A DNA stretch of 64,000 nt from Pictodentalium vernedei (GCA_031216915.1 CM062292.1:204807262-204871261), one strand, 5' to 3'; shown: positions 19,266-32,275, counted from the first letter of the stretch. The notes: generated by a model from the sequence alone, not told the origin. A program made the numbers and translations.

Positions 19266-22200
19266 AAAAGGCAGAGGGCCTAGGACTTAAGAATTAGCAG
19301 ACCAAATATAGCTCCTAAGCCTGCATTCCAAGGTGAAAGGAAATTAAATTTAAAAGGAATTACATGTATGTCTCTCTATACAATAATAGAGAAGACATAT
19401 CATAAATAAGGAGCCATATCTAAGTAATTCGGTATTCATAGCATGACTGATTATGCTTAATGATTAATTATTAATGATTATGCTAATTAGGTGTAACAAG
19501 CCCCCCCCCCCCCCCCCCCCCCCCCCATTTTAAGGCTCTAGCAGACTAAGCCACTTAAATCAGGATGGCATATTCGAGAGTGAGAGACTACCCCCCACAA
19601 ACACAAGCGATACATATATATAAACAAGCAGTATCTAAGATAGTAATAATCTACAGACAAAAACAGCTTCACTCATAGTTACACACTTATTTTCAAGCTG
19701 GAAGAGATGAAGAAAATTCACCCCCACCCCCCTTTTTTGAAGGAATATTCTTCAAAACAAAGAGGGAAGCGCTCTGGAATCAGTGAAAAGCGGTACCAAA
19801 TAATATATATATATGTTTTCCCAACAGGCACCCAGTTATTAATTATTAATTATTGGTGCTTAATGCCACTTCAGAAGCTAAGGCTATCATGGCAATCCCG
19901 GTAATTAACAGCACACGCTTCTAACGTATACCAGAGTTGGAATACGTAGACAGGTTGAAAACCGGTGATATAATGTGTACAACCATACACTCGTCCAATT
20001 GAAATGCAATGGAAAGTCTCTGAAGAGCAAACACGCTTCCAAGGCAACCAACAGGCGACCCCATTCAGGTGTACAATTAATTTCAATAATAAAATTCCAA
20101 TTGAACCATGCGCATATACGAGAATATGTACCGAGTCTCGTAGAAACCTGGATTTAGAACATGGAACAAGCTATGATTAACAGACTCGTCACGGACTGTC
20201 CCCGAAATAATTCATGTTCCCAAGGTCCATAACTACCAATGACTGTTCGGAGAAAGAATATACTACTCCGAATAATGATGCCAAAAATTGAGAACGTATG
20301 CATAGATGGCCTATTGGAAGTTCCATAACTGATCCATATAGCCCCAAAATTCTCATGAGCTCTATAAGCAGAGCAGGAATTTATATAATCTGATCAATAA
20401 TGCAGCTGCCTAATAAATACATATATTATGCATGCGAGCAATGAAATTCCACATGTACTCAACTGAGTAATAAACTCATATGTCGTAAAAACAGGCCAGA
20501 CCACTCTGAGCAAAACTTTTCAGAGTGGAGTAATTGCCACATTGGAGAATGTCGCCCAGATAACCAACATGACCGCCACACAGATACACGAAGGCTAGCA
20601 ATTTATTGATAAGGAATCATTTGCTCAAATATGACATATAAACGAACAACCACAGGAAACAAACCAACTAAATAGTGGATGTACCCATGAGTTCGTCGTT
20701 AGAACACGACCCAGCCGCCAATCGAGGAACCATGAAAGGCATGCATATACTTGAATGCATTCGAGGCTTACAGGAAGAAAACTAAGTCCTGCCCTGTAAC
20801 AGCCTCTTAACACATTGGTGGTGGGGGGTTCGACGAATAATTCCTCTCGAACCCCCCCCCCCCCCCTCCCCCTCACCCGCATTACTTGAATCGCTCTTGT
20901 GTTAGTTATCAAATAGTATAGAAACCGCAGGGTTACCCGATATCTGACCAATTCATAATGCCACTAAGGACGGAGAGGGATGTGATGAACAAATAATACA
21001 CCATATAGACATAATATCCAGTCTGTAATGTGGAAATATAATCCACAGCAATAGATTGGATACAAATGAAAAGTGAGACGAAAACAATGTTCCGACACCC
21101 CGATCATAAAACCCTAGATGAATTCTTACGTTCGATCTGATATCAGGAAATATATTCCTGAGAAGGAGTTAGTATAGGCGTTTGAAGAAACGCTCATTAA
21201 TCACACTAGGTTAATATAGCGTCATCAATACAGCTTATTGCCTCAGATAACTAACACCAAACCATACCGGTTGGAAGAGAATAACCTCCTCTGACATAAC
21301 GGTATTATGTCCGATAGAACAATGAACTCAGCCTAACTCAAGCAGCTAAAGGTCTTCCTATCCGTGAAAACAATAAAAAGGCTGATAACTGCAGCCTTAG
21401 AAGCTCACTAAAGAGACTTACAACGCCAGTCGTAGCCTATAAGTCGTCCTCTCCATGAAGACAGATATATCGGTGTAAGTTGCAACCTTGAAAGTTCACT
21501 GAACGGAGACTTACAACTATAGTCGTGCAAGGTAGGGAATGAAGAGCTGCTGTATAAACAGCCCTAAATTCCCAGAGACAGTAGTCTCAAGAGATAATTA
21601 TTTCAGTTATGTCATTGCATAATAACTGAAAAACAACGCTCATGATTCTAGCTAGGCTACTATGGTGTAAACAATAGCTCATGTCTAGGACACCTAGGAA
21701 AACAAACAGAAAAGCACTTTAAAGCACCTTTAGCGGCTTTATTCCCAAAAGACAGAATTCAGAGCCTAGCTAACATAGCTTAGAAGTCTTCATCTCTGTG
21801 AAGACAAATATCTCAGTGTAACTAGCGACCTTGAAAGCTCACCTAAACGGAGACTTACAACCATCGTCGCGCAAGGTAGGGAATGACGAGCCGCTATTCT
21901 AACAACCGTAAGAACAGTAGTCTCAAGGTAGATACGCAGTTATGAGTAATCGTCTGCGTGAAGACATATCTGTGTCACAAGTGGCCTATGAAAGCTCACT
22001 AAATGAAGACTTACAACACTAGCCGTTAATATATAAGAAAAGACTGCTGTAACAATACATAAGGCTACTATGGTGTCCACAATGATATTTATTGTCCTGA
22101 AGCCAAGGAATACAACACCAAGAAGTTAAAGACGTACTTATTCCCTCTAACGGCTCTAATCCAAACAAGACAGCTGTCTCAGCCCACCTATGCACTATGG

Positions 22201-22780
22201 AACCTCTATTTGTAACAAATAGGGCCTAGCATTTCTTATACTATTGCTAAGGTAAGGAAGGCGTCGTTAATCGGGACAAAAGCCCTCTACACCTGAGCCA
22301 AAAGATCCGGAGATGAAAGATCTCAGTCTTTCCATCGCCCGGAATGATAAGCTGTATTTTGCCTGGCAAATGCAGACTTATATTCAGATAGAACAATATT
22401 CTAAGAGCTTAAGACTAGAATTTCATAGTCTTAAAGTGCCCTTCTGTGAGGGATGGAGACTCACACTCCATTGCCATCTCACCATCCAAATGTTCCATCT
22501 GAAAATATGGTTGATTCCATCTGACTGAACGGATGACTGGACCAATGCAGCACCGTCCGACAGCTCAGCAGCGGAGTATGTTAAATGGTAGTACCAGCGA
22601 CTGCTGGAATGCAGAGCAATCTGTGGCAGCCGGTCCATGACCGAGGCTAGCAGAACAATGATAATCTACTCGTTACTGCTGCTCACTGGACTGAGATCTG
22701 GCCCCAGATCCTCGACACATATCGCGTATAAAAATGTCTTGAACAACTAGCTATCAACCTGAACATTCATCATTAATGAA
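19266..22780. other. Interior of DIRS copy C without recognisable genes
   Basis: No RT, RNase H or recombinase motifs could be read in any frame. The stretch holds a C-tract at about 19,501-19,526, another near 20,850, and a direct repeat of about 340 bp: text around GGAGACTTACAAC and GCAAGGTAGGGAATGA occurs near 21,500 and again near 21,850, with a third partial copy near 22,000. The rest is unassigned. Confidence 0.5.
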
Positions 22781-23440
22781 GCAGGGGAAGATGCCATAGC
22801 TGCAACCAGACCTGGCTGCAGCGTGGAAGGAGCATCCAGAATCGCAAGCGTGAATGGGCGTCCCAACTCACTAAAGTTTCTAGAACCAAAAACAGTCGAC
22901 CCCCAACTGCTGACGGAAAGGAGATGGTTCTCCAGCTCGCGGTCTGCTCTAGAGCTCGAAGAGCGTTTCGTTAGAAACTTGTAGGCATCTATCCCTCATT
23001 GTGCACATCCATGGAAGAAGAGGAAGCCGTAACCAAAGCCGACCCCAGCTGAAGTGTGGAAGAAGCATCTCAACTCGTCACATAGGATGGATGCGCCTAC
23101 TCACTGAAGTCATTACAACACAAAACAGTTGTCCCCTAAAGTTAATGGGAAAAAAAAACGCTCTGCACTCGCAATCTGTCCCCAGATCTCGCTGAGTATC
23201 CTGCTCAGAAACTTCAAGGCTAATCCTCTTTCGTGCGCTTCCATGTAAGTAGAAGATGCCATAACTGCCGCCGGCCCTGGCTGCAGTGTGGAAGGAATGA
23301 TCGATACGTGTTCCGACTCAATATGGTTTCTCATAATGGACACAGTCGACCCCAACTGTTAACGGAATGGGGAGGGTTCTCCAAATGGTGATCTGACTCC
23401 AGATCTAGCAGAGCATCCTGTAGAGGAACTTCTGACTTCT
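22780..23440 (-). repeat. Three tandem copies of a gag-derived segment, about 230 bp
   Basis: Units begin near 22,795, 23,030 and 23,262. Each contains CTGGCTGCAGYGTGGAAGGA or a variant, and then GTCGACCCC-AACTG. The same text occurs once in the gag part at about 24,280-24,370 (CCTGGCTGCAGTCTAGACAT), so the array arose by duplication inside gag. Confidence 0.6.
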
Positions 23441-23462
23441 TCTGCATGCACAATTGACCGGA

Positions 23463-24765
23463 CTAACCCAGCACCGCACAACAGCTCACTACTGGAGTCT
23501 GCAGGAGGCTGCGCTTGCACTTGCTAGGTTCTCTCTGGACATCTTCTCCAACCGTTTTAAAAGAACATGGTCCAAGGAACGGTACATTTATAGAAGATGT
23601 CGATAAGAAACCGCCTTTCCTCTTAGCACAAGAGAGGCTGAATATGGCATCGCCAACATGGCCGAAGGCCAGCGACACCTGTCTAGACTGTATCAGGAAG
23701 TAAAGAACATCATCTTTCCTCCACATGAAGACTGCGTCCAAAAACGATAGAGATTTCTCTCTAGTAGTCACAGCTTGCTGATCAGGTGGAACAAATTCAG
23801 GATAGTATTGATGAATAAAATCCATCGTTACCATATGCTGTTCCGAAAGGGAAGGGTAATCCTCTTACTTGTCCCTTTCACCATCAGCTGTGACGTTCGG
23901 TACATTGCATCCGTGTGTGCAGATGACTGGACCGACCCAGCACCATCCAACGGCTGACCACCAGAGTCTGCTCTTGCACTTGCAGGGATGCTGCAATCAG
24001 CTGCGCAATCTATGACAGCAAGTACATTACTGAGGCATGAGGAGCAGTGGTCTTCTGTTTTTTCGCCGCTTGCTGCTCCTGGGACGAAGATCCGGAGATA
24101 GATCTCTTCTCCGAACGTCCCAATGATCAAAGCCTCAGATCGCTAGCTACCAGATGGTCCGACTTCACGGGCGAAGACTGGCTCTGTATTCGTGCAGCTG
24201 GCTGGATATCCGAAGTCGGGGAGCTAGCATGTGGTCGTGTGTGCTTATGTAATGTAGCGGAAGAAGCCATGATTGTTGCCGACCCTGGCTGCAGTCTAGA
24301 CATAGTGTCCCAAGTGTCGGGTATGGACGTATGCTCCAGCTGGTGCAAGTTTCTCAAAACAACATTTGGCTCCAAATGTTGTTGGGTTAGGGAGGGACTT
24401 CTCCCACCCGTGGCTCATCAGACCTCGCTGTGCCTCCCTAAAAGAAACTTGCTGACTTCCTCCCCATTTCCACTGTCGCTGGGTGAGCTTTTGATTTTGA
24501 GGTGCTCGCTGTACCTAAATCTGCACTTCCTTCAACTGCAACGGACTTACCCGGTGTCACGGCTCCCACGGACGGAGGAACCACTTCACTGGTCGAGCTA
24601 GCTGATTGCAAGGGATTAAGAACACTAACTAGAGGCCTTATCCCTTGCTTAATATTCATGAGCACCTTTGCAGCTAGCTCTGTTTGCTCATCAGAGCGCG
24701 ACATCGGTAGCACACTTTGATGGGTGTCACAATACCATCACCATGTTCTTGTTCCTCTGAAAAAG
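23463..24765 (-). pseudogene. DIRS gag remnant, copy C (central part)
   Basis: On the minus strand, TELAAKVLMNIKQG (around 24,670) and MDFIHQYYPEFVPPDQQ (around 23,825) correspond to SELAAKVLMEIRQ and VDFIRHFLPQVVPSG of copy B gag. GGFLSTSSINVPF corresponds to AGFLSANTLNLPF. The pieces are scattered over several frames with stops between them. The 5' part of the gene is displaced to 27,935-28,070 by the inserted element. Confidence 0.75.
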
Positions 24766-24770
24766 AAAGT

Positions 24771-27700
24771 GAATGAAAGTGTCAATGACACTGTAGCTTA
24801 ACTTGTGTGTTGTGTTTGATGAAAAGGATAATGTTCAATGTTTATAAAAGGATTATGAAATAAGACAAGAATTGTGATAATTGGGAATATGTTCATTTCT
24901 GTTCCCTGTATGCTATGTTTATGATAAAAATAATATGAGGTGTACACTGTACTAAAGATCTGAGGGGTGGGTTAATATGACCTCACAGTTAATATATGTG
25001 GCCCTCACAGTTAACATATATCAACAAAATTACAATGAAATTATTCCAAAATGAGTCATCCTATCAAGTTACATTAAAATCCCTTCATAAATATGGCCTG
25101 TAGACTGTGCTAAAGGTTTTCGGGCTTCGGGCCCCTGTAGCCGTCAGTTTCCCAATTGCGTCCAAAGGGGACGTTCTCATCTAGACATTATATGAAGTCA
25201 ACCAACCAAGTTACAATGAAATCCCTCCATAAATACGACCTGTAGACTGTGCTAAAGGTTTTCGGGCTTCAGGCAGCCATCAAGGCTGAATGATCGTGAC
25301 CAAAAGGGGACGTTCTCATCTGGACACTATTTGGAGTCATCCTACCAAGCTACAATAAAATCCCTTCATAATTATGACCTGTAGACTGTTCTAAAGTTTT
25401 TCGGGCTTTGGGCCCCTGAAGCCGTCACAGTTGCCCACTCGTGTCCAAAAGGGGACGTTCTCATCTAGACATTATATGAAATCAACCTACCAAGTTACAA
25501 TGAAATCCCTGCATAAATATGACCTTAGACTGTGCTAAAGGTTTTCGGGCTTCGGGCTCGGGCAGCCATCATGGTTGAATGATCGCAACCAAAGGGGACA
25601 ATCTCATCTGGGCATCATCTGGAGTGATCCTGCGAAGTTACAATGAAATCCCTTCATAAATATGACCTGTAGACTGTGTTCAAGGTTTTCGGGCTTCGGG
25701 CACCTGTAGCCATCACAGTTGACCAATCACGACCAAAAGGGGATGTCATCATCTAGGCATTATATGGAGTCAACCTAACAATGTTACAATGAAATCCTTC
25801 TATAAATATAAACTTTTGCCTATGCTAAAGGTTTTTGGGCTTGGGCACCCATCAAGGCTGAATGATCACGACCAAAATGGGACGTTCTCATCTTGACCTT
25901 ATTTGGAGTCAACCTACCAAGTTACAATGAAATCCCTTCATAAATATGACCTGTAGACAGTGCTAAAGGTTTTTGGGCTTCGGGCACCTTTAGCCGTCAA
26001 AATTGCCCAAACATGTCCAAAAGGGGACGTTCTCATCTAGGCATTATATGAAGTCAACCTACCAAGTTACAATGAAATCCCTTCACAAATATGACTTGTA
26101 GACTGTGCTTAATGTTTTCGGGCTTCGGGTTCGGGCAGCCATCATGGTTGAATAATCGCAACCAAAGGGGACAATCTCATCTGGGCATCATCTGGAATGA
26201 TCCTATGAAGTTACAATGAAATCCCTTCATAAATATGGCCTGTAGACTGTGCTCAAGGTTTTTGGGCTTCGGGCACTTGTAGCCAACACAGCTGACCAAT
26301 TACGACCAAAAGGGGATGTCATCATCTAGGCATTATATGGAGTCAACCTAATAGGTTACAATGAAATCCTTCCATAAATATGACCTTTTACCTATGCTAA
26401 AGGTTTTTGGGCTCGGGCACCCATCAAGGCTGAATGATGGCGATCAAAAGGGGACGTTCTCATCTAGACATTATTTGGAGTCATCCTACCAAGTTACAAT
26501 GAAATCCCCTCATAAATATGACCTGTAGACTGTGCTAAAGGTTTTCGGGCTTCGGGCACCTTTAGCTGTCACAGTTGCCCAATCATGTCCAAAAGGGGAC
26601 GTTCTCACCTAGACATTATATGAGGTTAACCTACCAAGTTACAATGAAATCCCTTCATAAATGTGACCTGTAGACTGTGCTAAAGGTTTTCGGGCTTCGG
26701 GCTCGGGCAGCCATCATGGGTGAATGATCGCACGTTCTCATCTAGACATTATATGAAGTTAACCTACCAAGTTACAATGAAATCCCTTCATAAATATGAC
26801 CTGTAGACTGTGCTAAAGGTTTTCGGGCTTCAGGCTTGGGCAGCCATCATGGTTGAATGATCGCAACCATAGGGGACAATTTCATCTGAGCATCATCTGG
26901 AGTGATCCTAAGAAGTTACAATGAAATCCCTTCATAAATATGACCTGTAGACTGTGCTCAAGGTTTTCGGGCTTCGGGCACTTGTAGCCATCACAACTGA
27001 CCAATCACGACCGAAAGGGGATGTCATCATCTAGGCATTATATGGAGTCAACCTAACAGGTTACAATGAAATCCTTCCATAAATATGACCTTTTGCCTAT
27101 GCTAAAGGTTTTTGGGCTCGGGCACCCATCAAGGCTGCATGATCGCGATCAAAATGGGACGTTCTCATCTAGACATTATTTAGAGTCATCCTGCCAAGTT
27201 ACAATGAAATCATTTCATAAATATGACCTCTAGACTGTGCTAAAGGTTTTCGGGCTTCGGGCTCCTGTAGCCGTCACAGTTGCCCAATCACGTCCAAAGG
27301 GGGACTTTCTCATCTAGACATTGTATGAAGTCAACCCACCAAGTTACAATGAAATTCCTCAATAAATATGACCTGTAGACTGCGCTAAAGGTTTTCGGGT
27401 TTTGGGCTCGGGCAGTCGTCACGGTTGGCAGATCATGCCCAAATGGGGAAATTCGCATCTAGACATCATAAGGAGTCATCCTACCAAGATACAATGAAAT
27501 CCCTCCACATTAAACATGACCTGCAGACTGTGCTAAAAGTTTTTGGGTTTCGGGCTTGGGCAGCCATCACGGTTGATAGATCATGCCCAAAAGGGGACGT
27601 TCTCGTCTAGGCACTATACAGAGGCATCCTACCAAGTTACAATGAAATCCCTTCATAAATACGACCTGTAGACTGTGCTAATGGTTTTCGGGTTTTGGGC

Positions 27701-27915
27701 TCGGGCAGCCATACCGGTTGCCCCATCGCGACCAAAAGGGGACGTTCTCATCTAGACATGACCCCAAACCTGCATATGAAATTTCGTGACGATCAGACAA
27801 GAACTGCGGGGTGTAGCCCGTGCTAAAGGAAATGTGAACAGACGTCACAGACTCACAGACTTCCGCACGCGTGATGGCAATAGCTTATCTTGACTACGTC
27901 AAGTTAAGCTAAAAA
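24771..27915 (+). mobile_element. Hairpin-ended tandem-repeat element, 145-bp core, about 19 copies
   Basis: The 5' palindrome AGTGTCAATGACACT (24,778-24,792) is followed by GTAGCTTAACTTG. The core of about 19 units (period 140-147 bp) carries GTTACAATGAAATCCCTTCA and GGTTTTCGGGCTTCGGGC. After TTCCGCACGCGTGATGGCAA comes the 3' hairpin at 27,882-27,910, whose right arm CAAGTTAAGCT is the inverse of the 5' motif; AAAAAC follows. Both flanks are gag sequence of DIRS copy C that is contiguous in copy B, so the unit is an insertion. No coding capacity was seen. Confidence 0.85.
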
Positions 27916-27934
27916 CTATTAATTACTATAAATT

Positions 27935-28070
27935 ATTCTCCGGCATGGGAATCTCACCGCTAACAACGTACCACGACACCCGTCTCCAACATTTATCATC
28001 CCAATTCACACAGATCAAAATGCAAAGTCGAGCACTCCTACAAACTCGACAATAAAATATATGATAAAGA
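27935..28070 (-). pseudogene. DIRS gag remnant, copy C (N-terminal part)
   Basis: Nucleotide similarity to copy B 11,870-12,050, including GGCAT...AACRACGTACC and TCATCCCAAT. This is the Cys/His-containing start of gag, cut off from the rest by the 3.1-kb insertion. It is degraded, and no start codon can be assigned. Confidence 0.6.
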
Positions 28071-28829
28071 TACATGAATAATAGCAATCCAAATTAAATT
28101 CGAAAAATTAACCAAAAAAATTTCGAAAAACTTTTTTGCGAAAAATGCCCAAGGGCATCCCGATACAGCCTAAGAGCGGAAAAATCCCAATTTTTTTAAC
28201 AACACTACCGGAATCATAAACAATGTATCCTACAGTAATATTATACTAAATACTACATACCGGTATATTTGAGGACGTTGCCAATGTAAACAACGTCAAA
28301 GGAAAAAACGGAAACAAGACATCAGGCACACAAAAAGGACCAAAGTCAGTAACCGATTTAAATGCTACCAGATGTAAAGCTAGATTTTCATACAAAGAAA
28401 AAACAATACATCAGATAAACGATGCAAGACCAAAACGACTTAACACCCCTAGGGTGAGGACGTAACCATGGTGATAAACAGAATAAACATTCTGTAATAC
28501 ACGTTAAACTCCCAAGAAATTTAATAAAAAATTTCAATAAAAAATAGCCAAAATGCTTAGAAGTTTAACAGGAGGGCTTCAAGGAAGGATAGGGAAGGAA
28601 CAGAAACAGTGGATGAATCATTAGCAAGAATGATGACGTCAGGCATATGTCCTGAAATTGGGAAACATGAAATAATTTTATAATTATTATAAAGTTACAG
28701 CCCTGAATGTTAGAAACCACCACTGTTCTCTTCCAACATCCATTTACAGCCTTGGATCCACCAATTCTTTCATTGATTTGTGTCTGGTATCCTCAAAAAA
28801 GGAGATTTTAAAGCACAGATGTCAGATCA

Positions 28830-28997
28830 TTGTTACTGACTTTTGGACCAAGCAAAGAATGATGTTGGCGCCAATTCTGGTCTCATCCTGACTGCTGTGC
28901 ATGCGCAGTTGTTAAAAGTATGGAGGGCCAGATAGGGCTTTCAATTTTCGGTTTTGTATGCAAATTTTGGGGATTGGGGGGTTCAAAATTTGTTGTA
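28830..28997 (-). repeat. Truncated right terminal repeat of DIRS copy C
   Basis: Inverse of the left terminal repeat, including GTATGGAGGGCCAGATAGG and GCAAATTTTGGGGATTGGGG. The outer 100 bp are missing; similarity stops near 28,997. The preceding 28,080-28,830 is the AT-rich leader shared with copy B. Confidence 0.75.
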
Positions 28998-29189
28998 GTA
29001 CCTTCTGTATTAATGTTCTCAGTTCAATATGAAGTTAACATTTATTATTCTTTGTCCGTTTCTGCTTCCAAACAAATTCCCATTATGGAGCCTCAATGGC
29101 GTAAAGGTTCCCAATTGCATGGGCCATTTCCCAAAGAGGGCAGAAGAATACCTGACATTTCATATATATAGCTCATAAATAACAACTAG

Positions 29190-30814
29190 AGGCTCTAAAG
29201 AGCCTGTAATCGCTCACCTGGAACTACATATAAAATGTGATTTCCCATAGGTTTTCCATGGTAACTATGAGCTGCAATTGTGGCCATGTTTGCAACATTA
29301 CATCAACATTACATGTGGATCATTGGTAGAAAGAGTCCCAGTCCTCAATCTTGTGAAGTTTCAAAATATTTGACTTTGTAGTTTCCGAGGGGAAGATTCT
29401 TGCAAAATCCATCAATCAGAATCAGAGAATGTCTCTGGTGGCCATATTTTCCAACAAAGGGAACAAAAAGAGGATCGTTTGTAGAGGTCCTCCTATAGAC
29501 CATTCCTACAAAGTTTGGTTCACGTCAGCTCAGTAGTTCCAGAGAAGAAGAGGAAATTGTGATTTCCCATAGAGTTTCTATAGTAACTAGAAGCTGCAAT
29601 TGTGGCCATGGTTGCAACACGATCAACATTAAATGAGGATCGTTGATCGAGGGTGTCCCAGTCATCAAACATGCAAAGTTTCAAAACATTTGGCCCTGTG
29701 GTTTCAGAGAGGATTTTTCAAAATCCACCAATCGGAATAAAAAAATGCTTCTGGCAGCCATGTTTTTCAATGCACGGTAACAAAAATGAGGAGCAATTGT
29801 AGAAGACCTCCCATAGACTATCACTGCCATGTTTGGTTCACATCGGCTCAGAAGTTCCTGAGAAGAAAATGAAAATTTGATTTCCCATAGGGTTTCTATA
29901 GTAACTATAAGCTGCAATTGTGGCCATGTTTACAACCCAATCAACATTAAATGAAGATCATTGGTAGAGGGGGTCCCAGTCATCAACCATGCAAAGTTTC
30001 AAAACATTTGGCCCTGTGGTTTCAGAGAAGATTTTTCAAAATCCACCAATCAGAATCAAAGAATGCCTCTGGCGGCCATGTTTTTCAACCCACAGGAACA
30101 AAATCAGGATCGTTTGTAGAGGACCTCCCATACACTATCCCTGTCAGGTTTGTTTTCACGACGCCCCAGTAGTTCCAGAGAAGAAGATGAAAACGTGATT
30201 TCCCATAGGCTTTCTATAGTAACTATAAGCCACAATTGTGGCCATGTTTACAACCCGATCAACATTAAATGAGGATTGTTGGTAGAGGGGGTCCCAGTTA
30301 TCATTTATGTGAAGAATCAAAATATTTGGCCAGGCAGTTTCAGAGGAGAAGATTTTTGAAAATCCACCAATCAGAATCAGAGAATGCCTCTGGCGGCCAT
30401 GTTTTTAAGCCCACGGGAACAAAATGAGAATCGTTTGTAGAGGACCTCCCATAGACCATTTCTGCTAAGTTTGGTTCACATCAACTCAGTAGTTCCAGAG
30501 AAGAAGATGAAAATGTGATTTCCCATAGGATTTCTATAGTAACTGTAAGCTGCAATTGTGGCCATGTTTGTAACCTGATCAACATTAAATGACGATCGTT
30601 GGTAGAGGGGGTCCCAGTCATCATATATATGAAGTTTCAAAACATTTGGCCTGGCAGTTTCAGAGAAGATTTTTGAAAATCCACCGACCAGAACCAAAGA
30701 ATGTCTCTGGAAGCTATGTTTTTCATCCGACGAGAACAAAATGAGGATCGTTTGTAGAGGACCTCCCATAGACCATTCCTGCCAAGTTTGGTTCACACCG
30801 GCTCAACGGTTACA

Positions 30815-30845
<31 letters not shown>

Positions 30846-30918
30846 GACACTGGATGCCGACGGACGCCAAGTGATGAGAAAAGCTCACGTGGCCTTTTAG
30901 GCCAGGTGAGCTAAAAAT
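29190..30918 (+). mobile_element. Hairpin-ended tandem-repeat element, 320-bp core
   Basis: The 5' palindrome AGGCTCTAAAGAGCCT (29,190-29,205) is followed by GTAATCGCTCACCTGG. The core repeats with GATTTCCCATAG at about 29,239, 29,561, 29,879, 30,198 and 30,518 (period near 320 bp). The 3' part has GCCGACGGACGCC, AAGTGATGAGAAA and a hairpin at 30,883-30,913 whose right arm CCAGGTGAGCT is the inverse of the 5' motif; AAAAAT follows. Confidence 0.85.
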
Positions 30919-31105
30919 GAGGTATTACTTCATGTCTACAATAAATGCATGCAAATGATGTAAAACAAAGTTTTAATTAACAGAGATCAAAGGGGAAATG
31001 ATTGTTCAAAGACTAAATGAACACAAAACAGAAAGCCTTCATTTAACTCGTTGGCAAAAATGATATCTTACATCTGATGAATATTAGGCCCCACAAACAA
31101 GATCT

Positions 31106-32222
31106 TCTGTTTCTCAAGCCATTTTTTGTAAAATTGCATCATCATTTTTATTTTTGTAATTATTTCTTTGCCTTCAATAGTTCATGTTCTTGGTTTGTTT
31201 TATGTTTTAAGCCCCATAATATACAGAATACCATGGGGGATGGTGTATTTCATCAGGGTTTCCGCTAGACCAGCTGCGGGTCCGTCGACCGGACCCATCC
31301 CCCCCCCCCCCCCCCCCCCCCCCCCCGCCTATCATAATCAGAAAATCTGGTGGTTAAAATGTCGAGTACAATGCTGTATCATAACGACACCCAGGATCCT
31401 TTGTTTCCATGTAATATAGGCATAATTATGTTGTATACTATGCCTACTATTACTGGCGACAACCTGATACTTTATAACCCCCAGACGAGAGGGGGAAACA
31501 AAGTTCAAATCCTAAACATCGCCTATAAAATTTCGGACTCAAATTGTCGTGTTTGGTCCGAAATCACTGGCCTTTATTTTGAGCGATAAATGATGTAATT
31601 TTATGTGCATGACGTCACACATCCGCATCATGGTTCTTTTCGAATATCGGGTTGTATAAAAAATTTTTAAGTCAAGCGTCGCAGTCACTGTCAGGATTCG
31701 TGGATTTTGTGTTGTTTTGGGTTTGTATTTTTATGAAACCTCCAACCAGATGTAGTATTGTGTGTCCAGTGGGAATTTAGAGAATTGTAGGAGGAAAAAC
31801 ACATATTTTCCACTTCAATTATTCAGCATTTTAGCGACCAGAATGCCCCCAGAGAGCACCTAAAAATCAAAATTTTCCTGGGGGGGGGGGGGGGGGGGGA
31901 GAACCAGACCCCCCTCTATATGCACGTGCCTTATGCATATGCGGCAGACATCTTCAGCGTCTGAGTTTCACTTTCTTTAAACTACCAGACCCACAAATTT
32001 TTCCCAAGCGGAAACCCTGATTTCATCCTTCGAGTTCAAGAAGGCTTTGCAATGCTGATACATTGCAAAGCCTTCTTGAACTCAAGGGCAAATTTATAAA
32101 TTTTATTAACTTGGGTAAAATAGACATAAACAATTATTTTTTATTTTTTCAAGTTTACATTGGTTATAAAAAGAGAGCATGCAGCAACCAAAAGGGCCAT
32201 GTAGGAGGGCCTGAGAAACAGA
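31106..32222. mobile_element. MITE with TCTGTTTCTCA inverted ends, interrupted by a hAT element
   Basis: The left end TCTGTTTCTCAAGCC is matched by the inverse GGCCTGAGAAACAGA at the right. Next to the insertion is a hairpin AAGGCTTTGCAATG...CATTGCAAAGCCTT (32,041-32,086). Copies of the family lie at 36,530-36,897 and, much shorter, 32,556-32,731. Comparison with 36,530-36,897 shows that the block 31,254-32,019 is a later insertion. Confidence 0.7.
31247..32026. mobile_element. hAT-like DNA transposon, 766 bp, nested
   Basis: Inverted ends CAGGGTTTCCGCT (31,254) and AGCGGAAACCCTG (to 32,019) are flanked by the direct repeat ATTTCAT on both sides (31,247-31,253; 32,020-32,026), with an eighth base ambiguous. 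The interior holds C- and G-tracts and no transposase, so it is non-autonomous. Confidence 0.8.
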
Positions 32223-32275
32223 TTTTTAATTTTTTTCACCTTATAACTGGTACACTGAAAATCTTGACAACTTAC

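Larger units (their letters stand above)
18878..28997 (-). mobile_element. DIRS-type retrotransposon, copy C (decayed, no polymerase seen)
   Basis: The left terminal repeat (18,878 to about 19,115) and internal complementary region resemble those of copy B. A truncated right terminal repeat lies at 28,830-28,997, and decayed gag (23,463-24,765 and 27,935-28,070) lies between them on the minus strand. The 3.5 kb where RT and recombinase should be (19,266-22,780) shows neither. A tandem-repeat element (24,771-27,915) splits gag. It is either a heavily rearranged relic or a non-autonomous derivative, located inside the carrier intron. Confidence 0.75.
18061..32275 (-). other. 14.2-kb intron of the carrier gene, filled with transposons
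   Basis: The interval is bounded by a GT donor at 32,275 and an AG acceptor at 18,061 on the minus strand, joining two phase-0 exons. It contains the elements at 18,187, 18,878-28,997 (with a nested 3.1-kb insertion), 29,190-30,918 and 31,106-32,222 (with a nested hAT). Very little is left that is not transposon-derived. Confidence 0.8.
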
